DNA of 64,000 bases from Odobenus rosmarus divergens (Eukaryota > Chordata > Mammalia > Carnivora > Odobenidae), in the NCBI RefSeq assembly GCF_000321225.1, contig NW_004452108.1, positions 69,848 through 133,847 of the forward strand, in the 5' to 3' direction. Each line of letters begins with the position of its first letter. Position 1 is the first letter of the stretch. This document shows positions 23,305 through 60,217 of the stretch, piece by piece. A program made the translations under genes and the position numbers. The notes beneath the pieces are model-generated. The model saw nothing but the letters and a program-made list of their open reading frames with translations. It did not search any database and was not told the DNA's origin.

Positions 23305-26300
23305 CCGTCAGAGTGAGCGACTTCATCCCAAGCAGAAGATTCTGCAGGCATCCTCTCTGCCCGCAATGGCTTCTCCCTGGAAACCTCCCTCGATGGGACC
23401 TCACCGAGCTCAGCTCACTCATCACTGGAGAGCTCACAGTGGGAGACTTGCTGCATCTGGCGAATATCATCATGGAAATGTGGAAGGTGCCTGCCCCACT
23501 CACCCTCCTCCCGGGCTGGGGACAGAGCTCCCTATAACCAAGCTGGGCGTTCCCTGTCCCTTAGCCTTTACCTGGGCCGCAGCCATGACTGATGTGGGCC
23601 CAGCCTTCCAGCCAGTGGCAGACATGGGCTTCACTGGCAGTGGATGGCATGGGGCTGCCATGGTCCTGAGACACTACGTCTTCTCCCTCACCGAGGCCTC
23701 CACATCTGTGGCTTGCAGTGTTTCTAAACCATTTCTTCTCGGAAGCTTCCTTGTTGTTTCTCTCCCCTGGCACTAAATCCATGCAGCTTTTATAGTTTTT
23801 AGCTGTATATAGCTTCATTCTCTTTTGCAGTACCAAGTAGCAGGACTTCCTTATATAAGCATTCAATGTATCTTTGTTGGCAGATGTATAATTCCAGTAC
23901 ATTTTTAAGTTCAAAAAATCAATTATTTAGCAACATGCATGTTATCCTGTTATGGTAAGAAAACACGTTTTTCCGTGTATGCAGAATAGTATATCTAGAG
24001 GAATACACTCTAATATATCAACTAACATCTGGAGAGGAGGTACTTTCTTAATTCTTATCCCTATTTCTTTTTTCAAAGTGTATTTTTTTTCCAAGTAATA
24101 AAAAAGGAACCAACTTAGTATTTCAAGAGATGATAAGAGGCTTAAAGCAACAAATCAACAAAAACAATAACAAAAATCTGTCCCCTATTTCTCCAATTCC
24201 TCTCCCCAGTTCTACTCACCAAAGATAAACATTGTCAATTCTTCTGATAGTCACTGTCCTATTTTTTGGTAATATATTCATGTTGCAATTTTTGATTGAT
24301 CAGCTGTAAGCATCAGCTTCTGACCTCCCCATCACTACCTCTCCTTCCATCTTCCTAAAACATAATCATTGTGGATACCCCCTTTCTTCCGTTCTCAGAA
24401 ATTTTCTTGGGTGTTACATCTTCCATACTTTTTTGCCCTCTGTCAGCCTTTCTGGAACTCCTGTAACCTTAGCCTTTCTCTTCGACTTCCCTTTCCTTGT
24501 CTTTTTATTGTACTGGATTTTAGCTTCTAATTGTTCTATTTTTTTATATTTTACTTGGATTTTGTTCGTCTTTCATTTTGAAATTCTTTTGCTTTGGTTT
24601 TTCCTCTTCAGTGTATTCTGTCTTTGTTTTGTAGATGACGTACCTTCTCATATGTCTCTCAGGACAGCAGTTACAGGGTTTATTGTTTTTGAAGTTTTCC
24701 GTGTGTCTTACATGGTCTGTACCTTCGTACTAAAAAACTGATTAGAAACACAATGTGGAGACTTCGAGGACTTGGAGGTTTCACGAGAAGGCCTTCTCTG
24801 GGGCTATTCACACGCCCCAGGAAAGTCCTCCGTCTTCCTCCCTGGGGACACAGGGCTGCCTTCTGCTGTTCTAGAGGCAAATCAGGGTAAGAGTTGAAGA
24901 GCCCACAGTTCAACACAGTCTGACTTTAATGCCTTGCCTCCCATCCCAGAGCCTGACACATCGCCATTCCGTTCACCTGGACAATAAACCTCTGGTCTCC
25001 ATTGGAGGGAGGAACAGGAGACAAGCAGGACAGAAAGAAGGGATGGGAACCCCCAGATGGTGTGGGGTAGGGAAAGGGCCCGAGAGTCCAACTGCTCAGT
25101 TTCCAGACTTTTAACTATTCCCTCATTTTTAGCCCCCAGTCTGACCCTGGCTCCTTGGTCCATGCTGTCCCTGGGTGCTGAGCCTCTCCAGGATCTGCAG
25201 GGTGAAACACTCACTGCTCACAGGAAACACCTACTGCGGGCAAGTAGCTCAAATTTTGCCATGTTCTGCAAAATCAGTTGCCACTCCTCCATTCCCCTTC
25301 ACTTGAATTTCCCCGGTCTGCTCTTGTCTTGTGTCCTTGGACTAAACAGCTTTTAAATTCTCACACTCCATCTTAGTGGGAAGGAGCCAAATGCTTACCA
25401 TTTAAAAAAAAAAAAAAAAAAAAAAAACCTGCATTCATCTGGAAGCTCCCACGTTTTCAAAACTAAACCTGGGTGTTTTTTTGTTTTTTAATTACATCAG
25501 AAAAAAAATTTTTTTCTTGGTATGCGGACTAGCAAGTGGGTGATGGTGGGTGAATGAAAGAAATCAAATGAGTAAAACATGCTTTTAGCACTTAGAGAAG
25601 TTAAAATGACCTTGCTTGACTTCCGAACAAAATTCACTGACAGGATTCACCTGACAGAGCCTTAGACATCTTTTGCGAATTAATTTAAACCAAAAAATCA
25701 AAACGTTCAGAGACACTCTCATGAAAAGCCCTGACATGGAGGGGAAACTGTAGCTTCCCCTCCTAATTTCACCCCCGCCCTTACATTTCATGGCGCGTGT
25801 GGTTTTCTTGGGGAGCACAACCAGGACCCTCATGAAGGAGCCTGCGTGCTTTCTCCTGAGCCCCCCTTGGGGCTCTGATTGATGAGAAAACCCCTTCCTC
25901 ACAGCAACAACAGAGGGGGACCTTGTCTGAGTTCACTCAGCGCCTTTGACTAAAATATTATTTCCTCCACATGTTGGAGTTCACTCCTGGGAGCATTGGG
26001 GATTTAACCTCCTAAATGCTACAAACCTGGATAGGTATTTAGTCTCGCTGTGTCCCCTGAGAGGACTGATGTCAGAGACCAATTTCCCGAAATCCATGGT
26101 CATCAAGAGGGCCAAGCCCGTGAAATGTTTAAAACCTCCTCTGGCCTCGCACCATAAATCTGTGTCTCAACAGATGGTCCCCAGAGAATCAACTGCACCG
26201 GCAGGTCGGTCTGACCACGTCCGACGAGGCTTGCTCAGCAGAGCAGGTGGTCCCCATGTCAGGCCCCCATCGGGCATGGCAATCCCTCACCCTGTCAGTC

Positions 26301-27639
26301 TACCCTTTCAAGACAGCTTAATTGAAATGGAATTCAGGGTTATAAAGACCACGGCCTCAGTGACTTGGAAAGATCTGAAGGGTCCAAGTGCTTCATTTAT
26401 AAGCACAGGAAAACCAGTCCCCAAGAAGCATGACCTGTCCTGGTTCACACTGACCCTTAGAGGCAAGTTGGAGTTCACCCCCAGGTAACCTGGCCTGAAG
26501 ACTACTGCACCATTCCCTCTACTAGAACCAGGGTGTGAAAATGACAGTCGCAAAGCCCTTCCCTGAGCTACCGCAGGACAGACCTCCGGGGCTCAGCAGC
26601 CCTCCCCACCCCACTCCGGAGCAGGTGTCTCACCCTGCCCGGCACAGACCAACACCTGGTGAGCCCTGGGCAGCTCTGCCTCCCTGTGAGCAACCCCATA
26701 CAATAACACGGGCCTTGCACAGATCAATTAGTAACCCCTGCACTGTGAGGGAGCAAACACAGATGGAGCCAAACTTAGAGAAAGAGGTCAAGGGCAAAGA
26801 GGAGTTTACCTGAAACTGCATCCACTGTGCCCTTTATACTGTTGGGTATGTGGCTTTGCCTACTTCCTGTGCTTTGGCTAAATTGATTTTAAAGAGCTAA
26901 AATATAAATAAAGGGTCCCCTTGGACAAGACTTCTTCATTCACTCAAGCATCCACCATCCCTTAGTCGATAAATCTCGCCAGCCCGTGGAAGAGGCCAAC
27001 ACTAACTCAGCAAATGGTAATACAATGTGGCCGGTTGCTGGGGACCTGCAGGTCTGAGGATCTCTATTTTCTTCTGCAGACACTGCAATGAGGGTCCGAG
27101 GAGGTCAAAGGTTTAGACCAGCTGCAGGGATCTGTCTCCAGAGCCAGGCACTGGCTTTGAGTTACGCCCATGGTTTTCCTACTATTTTGTGCAAGCTTCC
27201 TCACCCCCAACAGATGAGGATTAACATACACCCACATTTCATCTCTTCCTGACTTCTCACGCTCCCCAGAGCCATCCTGGGCATCTAGAAGTTTTGTGCT
27301 GTTATTAATGGCACACAATTTATTACCATCCCATATGGCAGGGCGCATCTGTGAAGCATCCATACATAGCAACACACAGAAGCTCTAGACAAGGTCAGGG
27401 GCAGCTGCAGCCCAGGCCCTGGGGCCATTCATTCCCAGGAACCACCCTGTGAAGACAGAGGGGAGCTCCACCCAGTCCGCAATCAGTGAGGAAATCAATA
27501 CCCAGTTTCTGACAGAAGCCCTCCAGAATGGTCTGCGGGGCTTCTGGGATGGGCTCCTCTCACCGGGCAGCTTTATGATGGAAGCACCTGGAAAAGCAGA
27601 GGGCACAGCAGAGGGAGCCCAGCTGAGACCACTGGGCTC
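23305..27639. other. Unclassified intergenic sequence
   Basis: About 4.3 kb without a recognised gene. The part at 23870-24730 is AT-rich and may be decayed antisense LINE. A 24-base A-run at 25404-25427 has no recognisable retrocopy in front of it. The 25580-25920 and 25950-26490 stretches look single-copy. Their longest + frame (180 codons at 25946) has no known domain. Confidence 0.55.
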
Positions 27640-27805
27640 ATTGTGTCCTCATTTCTGCTTTGTGTGATCTCGAGTAAATGCCCTTAATCTAACATGACTG
27701 CTTTCTCATCTGTAAAATGCGAATAACAATAAGAATAGGGTTGTACATATAGCGCTTAGCACAGCACCCGGAATGCAGTTAACGTGGAGCAAACATTAGC
27801 TATTA
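27640..27805 (+). repeat. MIR element, sense
   Basis: TGTGTGATCTCGAGTAAATG, CTTTCTCATCTGTAAAATGC, GGGTTGTACATATAGCGCTT and AGCACAGCACCCGGAATGCA reproduce MIR core and 3' region in order. Confidence 0.8.
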
Positions 27806-28197
27806 TCACTGTCACTGACATTAACACTGGTTTTCACAGCCCTGGAGGCAGGACACTTATTAACAAGCCGCTTGAATCACTGTAAGCTGATTGAGTTGAA
27901 CTGCCTTGCTAGGGTTACAACACACAGGCCCTCTGGTCAGTGTGCAGGGACATGAAACAATATAGTAAATAAAGCTCCGGGTGAGCCCTGTCGTCCCAAA
28001 GCACAACTACTCCCTCTAGCCTGGTTTTTCATGAGGTCAGGGCCAGGCTGTGCCCCAAACTTGGAGTGTTGTCGGCTCACCGGGTGGAATCCTGTTGTAA
28101 CAAAACCTACAAAAGGTTGGCCACGGTGCAGACAGTTTTCTTTGTTCACTTATAATATTAGACCCCATTTCCTGGCATCTGCTTTAGACAGGTGTTT

Positions 28198-28308
28198 TGT
28201 TGTTTTTTTTTAAGTGTACACTCATTTATTTATTTATTTTTTTATTATTTTTTTAATAATTTTTTTATTGTTATGTTAACCACCATACATTACATCATTA
28301 GTTTTTGA
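28198..28308 (-). mobile_element. Severely 5'-truncated carnivore L1 3' end, antisense, with target-site duplication
   Basis: A T-rich stretch is followed by TTTATTGTTATGTTAACCAC and CATACATTACATCATTAGTT, the reversed 3' end of the young carnivore L1 also seen at 63.0 kb. Direct repeats TTAGACAGGTGTTT (28184-28197) and TTAGACAGGTGCTTT (28309-28323) flank it. Confidence 0.88.
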
Positions 28309-28354
28309 TTAGACAGGTGCTTTTGACACCCATACTTCCAACCCAGTGAGATGC

Positions 28355-28445
28355 CTTGTAGACCCATTTGACAGATAAGGAAGTGAGGACTGAGAGGATA
28401 AAGGATGTAGGCCACACAGCTGTTAACCGCGGGGCTGAGCTTGGC
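28355..28445 (-). repeat. MIR fragment, antisense
   Basis: CATTTGACAGATAAGGAAGT, GAGGACTGAGAGGATAAAGG and GGCCACACAGCTGTTAACC match the reversed MIR core. Confidence 0.65.
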
Positions 28446-30474
28446 ATCCCCCCTCTACCGCTCTACACTGCTTCTCGGCCCTGGCCGGGCACCCAAGGAC
28501 TGTGGATAGACGGGCAGAAGAGGAACCAGGCAAGGTAGAAGACCCCGGCTCTCTTCTGCTCTCTTCCTTCGCATTCTCGGTGCATCCCTGGCACTTCTCA
28601 GAGCACCTGTCTGGATACTTTTAGGAATCATAGCCATCTGGAATCACAGACTCCCGGGTCCAAACCATTCAATCAGTGCTTGAGAACGGCCCACAGTGTT
28701 CCCCACCCATGCACACACACACACACGCACGCACACGGTGTGCTTGGGAGCTCCAGGACCTCCTGCACCAGCCCATCCTATCAGTGGGGGGACGATGGAT
28801 AGAACACCTTCCCCTACTGTGAGCTTCTACCCATAAGTCCCACCCATGAGTGCAAGTTGAGACCGCTTCCAATGCACCAGGAGTGGAAAGTGTGCTTTCT
28901 CCATGTGATACGCATGTCACACCGTTGAATGGAGCAGCGGGGTCCCTAGCACTCTGCTTCCTCTACTGCTGGAATCTGAGGCTCCCTTCCTGTTGCTCGG
29001 GGTACTTTTCCACACTCTTTATGCAGGTCCCTCATAGCCATCCGCAGTCTGGGTCCTTCCCTCCATCCTTTCTCAAGCCTGTTGGAAGCAGAGTTCCCTG
29101 GCCAGGGGATTTCTCAGGAAGATGCCCCTTTCTTTTTCCTCTGGGCCCATTGGTGACTATAATGTCCGAGAGCTCCACCACCTTCACAGTTAGCTTCTAT
29201 TTCAGGGAGTCTGGCCCTTGGTACCTGGAAATCTTTTCTCTGAATTCTGAGATGTCTGAGGACCTTGTCTGCCTGCCAGATTTCTCCTTTCCCCGTGGAG
29301 CTCCACAAATGGCTTAACGGTAGTAAGAGGGGCCAGAAACTCTGCCAGAGTCCTCTAGAGAGTTTCTTTGAGGCGACACACCCTGGGGTTCCTCCACATT
29401 GTGCTTTTGCAACAGGCAGTACCCTCCTTTCACCACCAGCCCAATACCCCATTTCATCCATCTTAGCAGCAGCCCGGTGAAGCAGGCGCACCCTCAGGGA
29501 TGGAGCTCTTTAGTTCTGAATCTCCCCCAACCTAAGCCCAGTGTGCAGGAAAGAGCTTCCTGAGGAAAAGTCTTGGCAAGAACTCAGTTCAGGCATGACC
29601 CACCATGTCAGGCGAAATGCTCTGGGCTGTAACCCAAACCTAGGTCAACTGGCTTAACATAAGGAACAGGTAAGTTTAGCAGCTCCGTAAGCACAGCTGG
29701 TGCCCCGTGTTGCTGCCATATCACTGGCCAGACTCCATGTGCTGATCGTACCCTTTGCCTTGACCCTCTCATCACGACAGAGCTGCCCATCCCGACACAG
29801 GTGCACCCAAAGAGGGGAAGCCCAGGCCATCTTCAGGCCCCTTGTTAAAGGTGAGGGATGCTTTCCCAGAAGTGCATCAGCACATGCCCCTTCCAGGCTG
29901 TTTGACCAGAATTGGGTCTCATGCTCATTCCTAAAACAAAGGCATTAAGAAGGGGAGGTTATAATCAGGACTGAGCCAAACAGACCTTGTCAACCAAGGC
30001 CTGGAAGGAGTTTATGTCTTCTGAGCAGGCAGGTGTCAGATACCCAAGAAAACCAGCTGCCGTGAGCAAGGAGGAAGCAAGGCATGCTGCGGGGCTGGCC
30101 AGAGTTTCCCAGGGAGCTCAGAGAGAACAGGCACCTGGAGGGCATGGAGCCACAGAGCTGCAGACCCCGGCCCCCAGCAACAACATCCGTGCGCTTCAGT
30201 GTCTGCCGCAGAGACCCAGGTACCAGCGTGTGGGAGAGGGGATGCACGGAGGCACGGGTGCCAAGAGCTGTGGAAAACTGGGAAATTTGGAGTCAATAAA
30301 TGCAGTCTGCTATTAAACACAGTCAGCTGACCCAAGAAATAAATATGTCAAACCACACATTTTTAAACCTGATCTTAAAGATCCCATGAACACAGAAGGG
30401 GGGGGAGAGATGAAAAATAAATGATAGTCTTTATGGAATATTATGAAATCTTGATCAAATTAATCAATCACATC
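28446..30474. other. Unclassified intergenic sequence
   Basis: No gene recognised. A short (CA)n with G interruptions lies near 28714-28737. Frames up to 155 codons (28850-29317) overlap opposite-strand frames and have no known domain. Confidence 0.55.
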
Positions 30475-30486
30475 AGAATAACTTTA

Positions 30487-31423
30487 TTTTTTTATTTTTT
30501 TATCATAATCAGTCTTTAATTCCCATCACCTATTTCCCCCACCCCCCCCCCCCCCTCCCTCTGGTAACCATCAATTTGTTCTCTATGGTTAAGAGTCCGT
30601 TTCTTGGTTTGTGTCTCCCTCTTTTTTTTTTCTTTTGCTCATTTGTTTTGTTTCTTAAATTCCACATATGAGCAAGATCACATCGTACTTGCCTTTCTCT
30701 GACTTATTTCACTTAACGTAATATGCTCTAGCTCCATCCATATCATTGCAAATGGCAAGATTTCACTCTTTTTAATGGCTGAGTAATACCACTGTGTATA
30801 TATACCACATCTCCTTTATCCATTCATTAGTGGATGGATCATCAGGGGGACACTTGGGCTGCATCCATAGGTTGACTATTGTAAATAATGCTGCTACAAA
30901 CATAAGGGTGCGTTTATCCCTTTGAATTAAGTGTTTTTGTATTTTGGGGCTAAATACCCAGTAGTGTGCTTTCTGAGTGACAGGGTAGTTCTAGTCTTAA
31001 TTTTTTTGAAAAACCTCCATGCTATTTTCCAGAGTGGCTGCACCAGTTTGCATTCCCACCAACGTGCATCCTCACCAGATCCTCACCAACACCTGTTGTT
31101 TCTTGTGTTTTTGATTTTAGGCATTCTGACAGGTGTAAGGTGATATCTCCTTGTGGTTTTGATTTGCACTTCCCTGATGATTAGTGATACTGAGCATCTT
31201 TTCATGTGTCTGTTGACCATCTGGATGTCTTCTTTGAGAAGTATCTGTTCATGTCTTCTGCCCATTCTTAAATTGGAGTATTTGTTTTTAGGGTGTTGAG
31301 TTGTATCAGTTCTTTATATGTTTTAGGTACTAACCCTTTATCAGACATGGCATTTGCAAATATCTTCTCCTGTTCAGTAGGTTATCTTTTAGTTTTGTTG
31401 ATTATTTCCTTCACTGGGAACTT
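30487..31423 (-). mobile_element. 5'-truncated L1, antisense, with target-site duplication
   Basis: Reversed L1 3' UTR and ORF2 end: AATTCCACATATGAGCAAGA, GCAAATGGCAAGATTTCACT, GGCTGAGTAATACCACTG, GTATATATACCACATCTCC and CCAGAGTGGCTGCACCAG. Near-identical direct repeats AGAATAACTTTA (30475-30486) and AGAATAATTTTA (31424-31435) flank it. It contains a 14-base C-run at 30542-30555. Frames are broken. Confidence 0.88.
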
Positions 31424-31435
31424 AGAATAATTTTA

Positions 31436-32233
31436 ACAGAGAAAAATATCTATTCATTATATGAAGGTGTATGATCCCCACAAAGCAATAAACAAAACAG
31501 ACTATGCCTGAGTTTTTCATTATTATTAGAATTTGGTTTGTTTTTTTTTTTTTTTACCTAATTTGGTTGTTTTGCTGTCTATCCCATTTGAGCACAAGGG
31601 TAATAAAAGATTTCAGAAAAATGCCTGGGAGAAACCCTAAAACTTGATATCATTCAATTCCTTACATCAGTGAGGAAACAGAATTAGTAAAAGCCCAAAC
31701 TGTCAACTTTTAAAGGCTGGGCTTCCTGGAGCTGCTCTCAGGACATACTTTGAGAGCCACCAATCCAGCCAAACCCTCCCATTTGTTTTCTGCAGAAGTT
31801 ACTACGGCTTACTAATATCTTTGGGTTTCCCCAAGGTCACCCAGTTAATTATTGACATAGAAAGTCTGCTCCCAAAGAATCATAATTATTTCCCACATCA
31901 CACATCAGGGATGCATGTCAGGGATAAAGGAAGGTCCATGTGTGGTGTTGGCCTGAGCTATAGGTATGTCTGGTCGAGTCTAAATCCAGCACAGACTGCA
32001 AAGCTTTCCACTATATGCAGAAGAAGCTTGGAACTCATTTCAAAAAGCTGCTTCTGCTTGTGATTTAAAGACACATCTTTCTCTCCCACACACAGACCAA
32101 CACGGACCTGTCACCTCTAGACACCAACTCTCCTAGAGCCAGTGGGCCTGAGGTCCAGGTGTGACTTCCTCACAGCTGACCAGGAAGGGAGGGCCTGGGC
32201 TGGCCCCTCGGCTCTCTCCTCCTGCCCAGAAAT
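31436..32233. other. Sequence between the L1 and the TMEM72 promoter
   Basis: AT-rich at first, then GC-rich as the first exon approaches. No gene recognised. Confidence 0.5.
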
Positions 32234-57263
<25,030 letters not shown>

Positions 57264-57503
57264 GTTGCTCATTCCAGCCCCCTGGGGGACACTCAGCAAG
57301 GGGTCTGCAGAGATTGATGGACCTGCCTGGAGTTTCCTGATACCTGAGGGGTCCCCAGGGAGCTTGGGGTCTTCACAGGTTAGGGCTTCAAGGGGTAACC
57401 AGACTTCCCCATGGTAGCTAGGCTTCTGGGACCATCGAGTGGCATGGCAGATCCTGCAGAGGCCTGGAGGAAGGCACAAATGAAGCTCGTGCTGCCTCAA
57501 GCC

Positions 57504-57531
57504 AACAGAGGTTCCTCCTTCCTGGACACGG
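57504..57531 (+). repeat. 28-bp exact direct repeat, copy 1 (3' UTR)
   Basis: Starts AACAGAGGTTCCTCC and ends TGGACACGG. An identical copy lies at 59700-59727, 2196 bp downstream; the flanks do not match. Confidence 0.93.
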
Positions 57532-58488
57532 AGTGGGGAAATCCTTGTGCTTTCCCCGATAGAGACCATCAGTCCCCCTTCACATAAGGCTGCTTCGGCC
57601 CTGGGAGCCAACAGGCTTCTCTTGTTCCTGACACGAGGGCCCAGCACTCAGCAAGGACTCCTCGGCCATCCCATCTTTGATGCAACAACCTGGCTTTCAA
57701 CAATCCCAAGGATGTGTTGGCTACTTGAGCAGCTCCAAGGCAGGTGTTGAAGGTAGCCCTAGATCCTAACCCCCAGGCGAGATGGCTCCCAATGTAGAGG
57801 GAAGGCAAGGCTGCCAAGCCTCAGGATGGGAGCAGCAGGAGCTGTGGGCCGCATTCTCTGTGTGCTCTGGGGCTGGGCAGCAGGAGGTACAGAGCCCTTC
57901 AGGAAACAATGCCGCTCTGTGCTCACTGCAGGGACAGCCAGGCTCATTCCAGAAGCATTGCTGAGGATTCCCCACATCCCCACCACATGAACTTTCCCGA
58001 GATTCCAAGCAGTTGATGTAAACTAAAAGATCCTGGACGGCGACAAGGATTCAGCAGCACGTGCCCCAGCACAGCACCCAGCCCCTACAGTGTGCGGGAG
58101 ACCAGGGAGGCTGTGCTCCCCAGACACATGGCACAGAGAGGCGGCCCTGCCATGCTCAGGGGCCTGGTGGTAGAATAGATGATAAATATACCTTTGTTTT
58201 AAATGTAAGGGAGGGAAGACATGGGCTAGAGCGGCAATAAGAGGAAAGTGGGCAGGCCAGCTAGCTCTCTGCCACTGGGCTAGGGAAGTGACAGTTAACC
58301 TAGAACGAACAAAGAAATTCAATCAGATATTCCTTCAAAGATATGCAAAATGGTATTTGTTTCTAAAAAGTGTCCTTTAGTCCATGGGATTGTCGCAAGA
58401 AGACAATAATGTGTCTGCGACACATTATTCTTCATAGGTAATCTCAATGAACGAGCAATCTGAAGAAACAGTTATATTGTTTCCCCGG

Positions 58489-58531
58489 GTGTGTGTGTGT
58501 GTGTGCGCGCGCACGCGTGCGCGTGTGTGCA
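58489..58531 (+). repeat. Alternating purine-pyrimidine (GT/GC) tract in the 3' UTR
   Basis: 43 nt strictly alternating, with GT repeats passing into GC. It contains the perfect palindrome CGCGCACGCGTGCGCG (58508-58523) and is bracketed by inverted 8-mers CCCGGGTG (58484-58491) and CACCCGGG (58534-58541). Confidence 0.92.
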
Positions 58532-59163
58532 AGCACCCGGGTTCTGCAGAGCAACCCTTAGAACACATGCTTTAAGGCCTAGATAAGAAACATGTGTTCA
58601 TTCCTGTGCACTTTTCAACATCCCCTAGGAGTTACTTCGCAAAAGTGGGAATAAGGGCTAGCCACATGATCAGTCTGGTGCCCAAACCCAACAGGTGTCC
58701 CAAATGAGCAGCCCTCTCCCCGCAATAACCCAGTTCTCTGGTAAAACCAAGTGAGAACAAACACATAAATATGTTCCCATGAGTCCTCAAGGATGGAAGC
58801 AGCAGAGCTCCTGAGCTGCGACCAAGGAAGAGCTTCAGAATCCGAGGGTCCACAGTCAGGGGAGAGTGAACAACAGAATGCGGGTATTGGTAGATGGGAA
58901 TGGCACCCAATTCCTAATGGGCCAGGTGTCCCAGGCAGGCCCCCTGTGCACAAAAGAAGCCCATGTGGAGAGGAGTCAGGGCTCCTACACATGTCACATG
59001 CAGAAGGGGAATGTCACATGCAGACACCCACACAGCACAGGCATGGCAGGCTTCTGGGGAACCCAACGCTTCTGCTCTGTTCTCAGAGCCCAAGTCAGCA
59101 AGAGGGGGGACGGATGACCAGGTCACAAGAAGCAAACACCGAAGTGTATTATCAGAGCTGTTT

Positions 59164-59169
59164 AATAAA
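59164..59169 (+). terminator. AATAAA polyadenylation signal
   Basis: A canonical hexamer 1.9 kb after the TMEM72 stop codon. It is followed about 35 nt later by a GT-rich stretch (TTGTCTGGGCTGGGT) that could serve as the downstream element. It is the best candidate for the end of the transcript. Confidence 0.6.
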
Positions 59170-59188
59170 CACTTCTGTAAACCCAAGG

Positions 59189-60217
59189 AGTAGAGCATTG
59201 TCTGGGCTGGGTCCTAGAGGGGAGGCGCACGTTGGGAGCTCCAAGGGATACGATGTGCCTGCCCTCCTGAGACATCTGGGCTCCCTGGTATCCATCATCA
59301 GTTAAGCGAGAGTTTGCTGACTGCGCATTAGAAGCTCAACAACTATGATCTTCCCTAACTTAGCAAAGTAAAGCTCTCAAACACGCTATTGCTGCCAACA
59401 ACAACAGTAGCAGCAAAGCTGGGGTGAGATCACTAAACAGCCTGGAGCCCTCACCTCTGTCAGTAGACCCGACAAGAAAGTGGCAGTGAACACCTCCTGA
59501 TGAGCAGATGAGCACCACGTGTCACCATTTGATTCTCAGCCCAAGACACTCTACAGCCACATCCCTATGCACTGTTATCTCCGTAAAGATGTTGCGATGA
59601 CCCTTATCCCTGATGAGAAACAAAGACCAGAAGGGCTGACCCTATCCTGTCCTTTTCCCTGTCTCAGCAGAAAGTGGACCAGACGTTGTGTAGACATGGA
59701 ACAGAGGTTCCTCCTTCCTGGACACGGGACGCTGGGCTGGGATCATTGGCTCTGCTCCTAACATGCTGACTGAACTTGGCCAACCTTCTTCACGTCTCTG
59801 GTCTCAGGTTCCCCTATTACGTGGGAATAACAGCACTTCTCTCAGGACTGGTGCAGTGACTCAACCGAAAACGATGGGGAAAGTGCTGTTCAGATTACAA
59901 ATCACCCAGGTCGGTGTGAGTGCACGTCCCCATCACTGTGGGGGCCTCACACTGTGTGTGAGTGCCCTTCAAGAAAGTCCCGGAGTAAGGAAGCACTGAG
60001 GAAACACCACCAAGCTACCTCTTGGCAGCAAAGCCTGTGCAGGTCCAAGAGTTCCTTTCTTCCCTCCAGATTCCAGTGCTTGAGCCTGGGAAGAGTGTAG
60101 CCACCACCCTCCAGCTTAGACAGAGAGCCACAGCGGACCCTCGATCATGAGGAGCCAGGCTCTGGGGGCCATCCAGTATGTCCTCTCAGTCTCCCATCAG
60201 CCCTAAGGGATGGGTTT
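59189..60217. other. Intergenic sequence downstream of TMEM72
   Basis: No gene recognised. It includes a sense MIR-like segment at about 59735-59885 (CTTGGCCAACCTTCTTCACG, CAGGTTCCCCTATTACGTGG, GAATAACAGCACTTC). The rest is unclassified. Confidence 0.6.
59700..59727 (+). repeat. 28-bp exact direct repeat, copy 2 (downstream of TMEM72)
   Basis: Identical to 57504-57531 and followed directly by a MIR-like segment. Confidence 0.93.

Larger units (their letters stand above)
57264..59188 (+). other. TMEM72: Probable TMEM72 3' UTR
   Basis: This runs from the stop codon to shortly after the AATAAA at 59164-59169. No competing canonical AATAAA is evident nearer the stop; a weak GATAAA lies near 58181. 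The stretch carries a GT/GC alternating tract (58489-58531) and one copy of a 28-bp exact repeat (57504-57531). The true cleavage site and any earlier site cannot be confirmed without transcript data. Confidence 0.6.

Noticed and set aside
25404..25427. A24 run as the tail of a processed pseudogene
   Set aside because: The sequence before it matches no gene I recognise, and no matching target-site repeats were found on either side.
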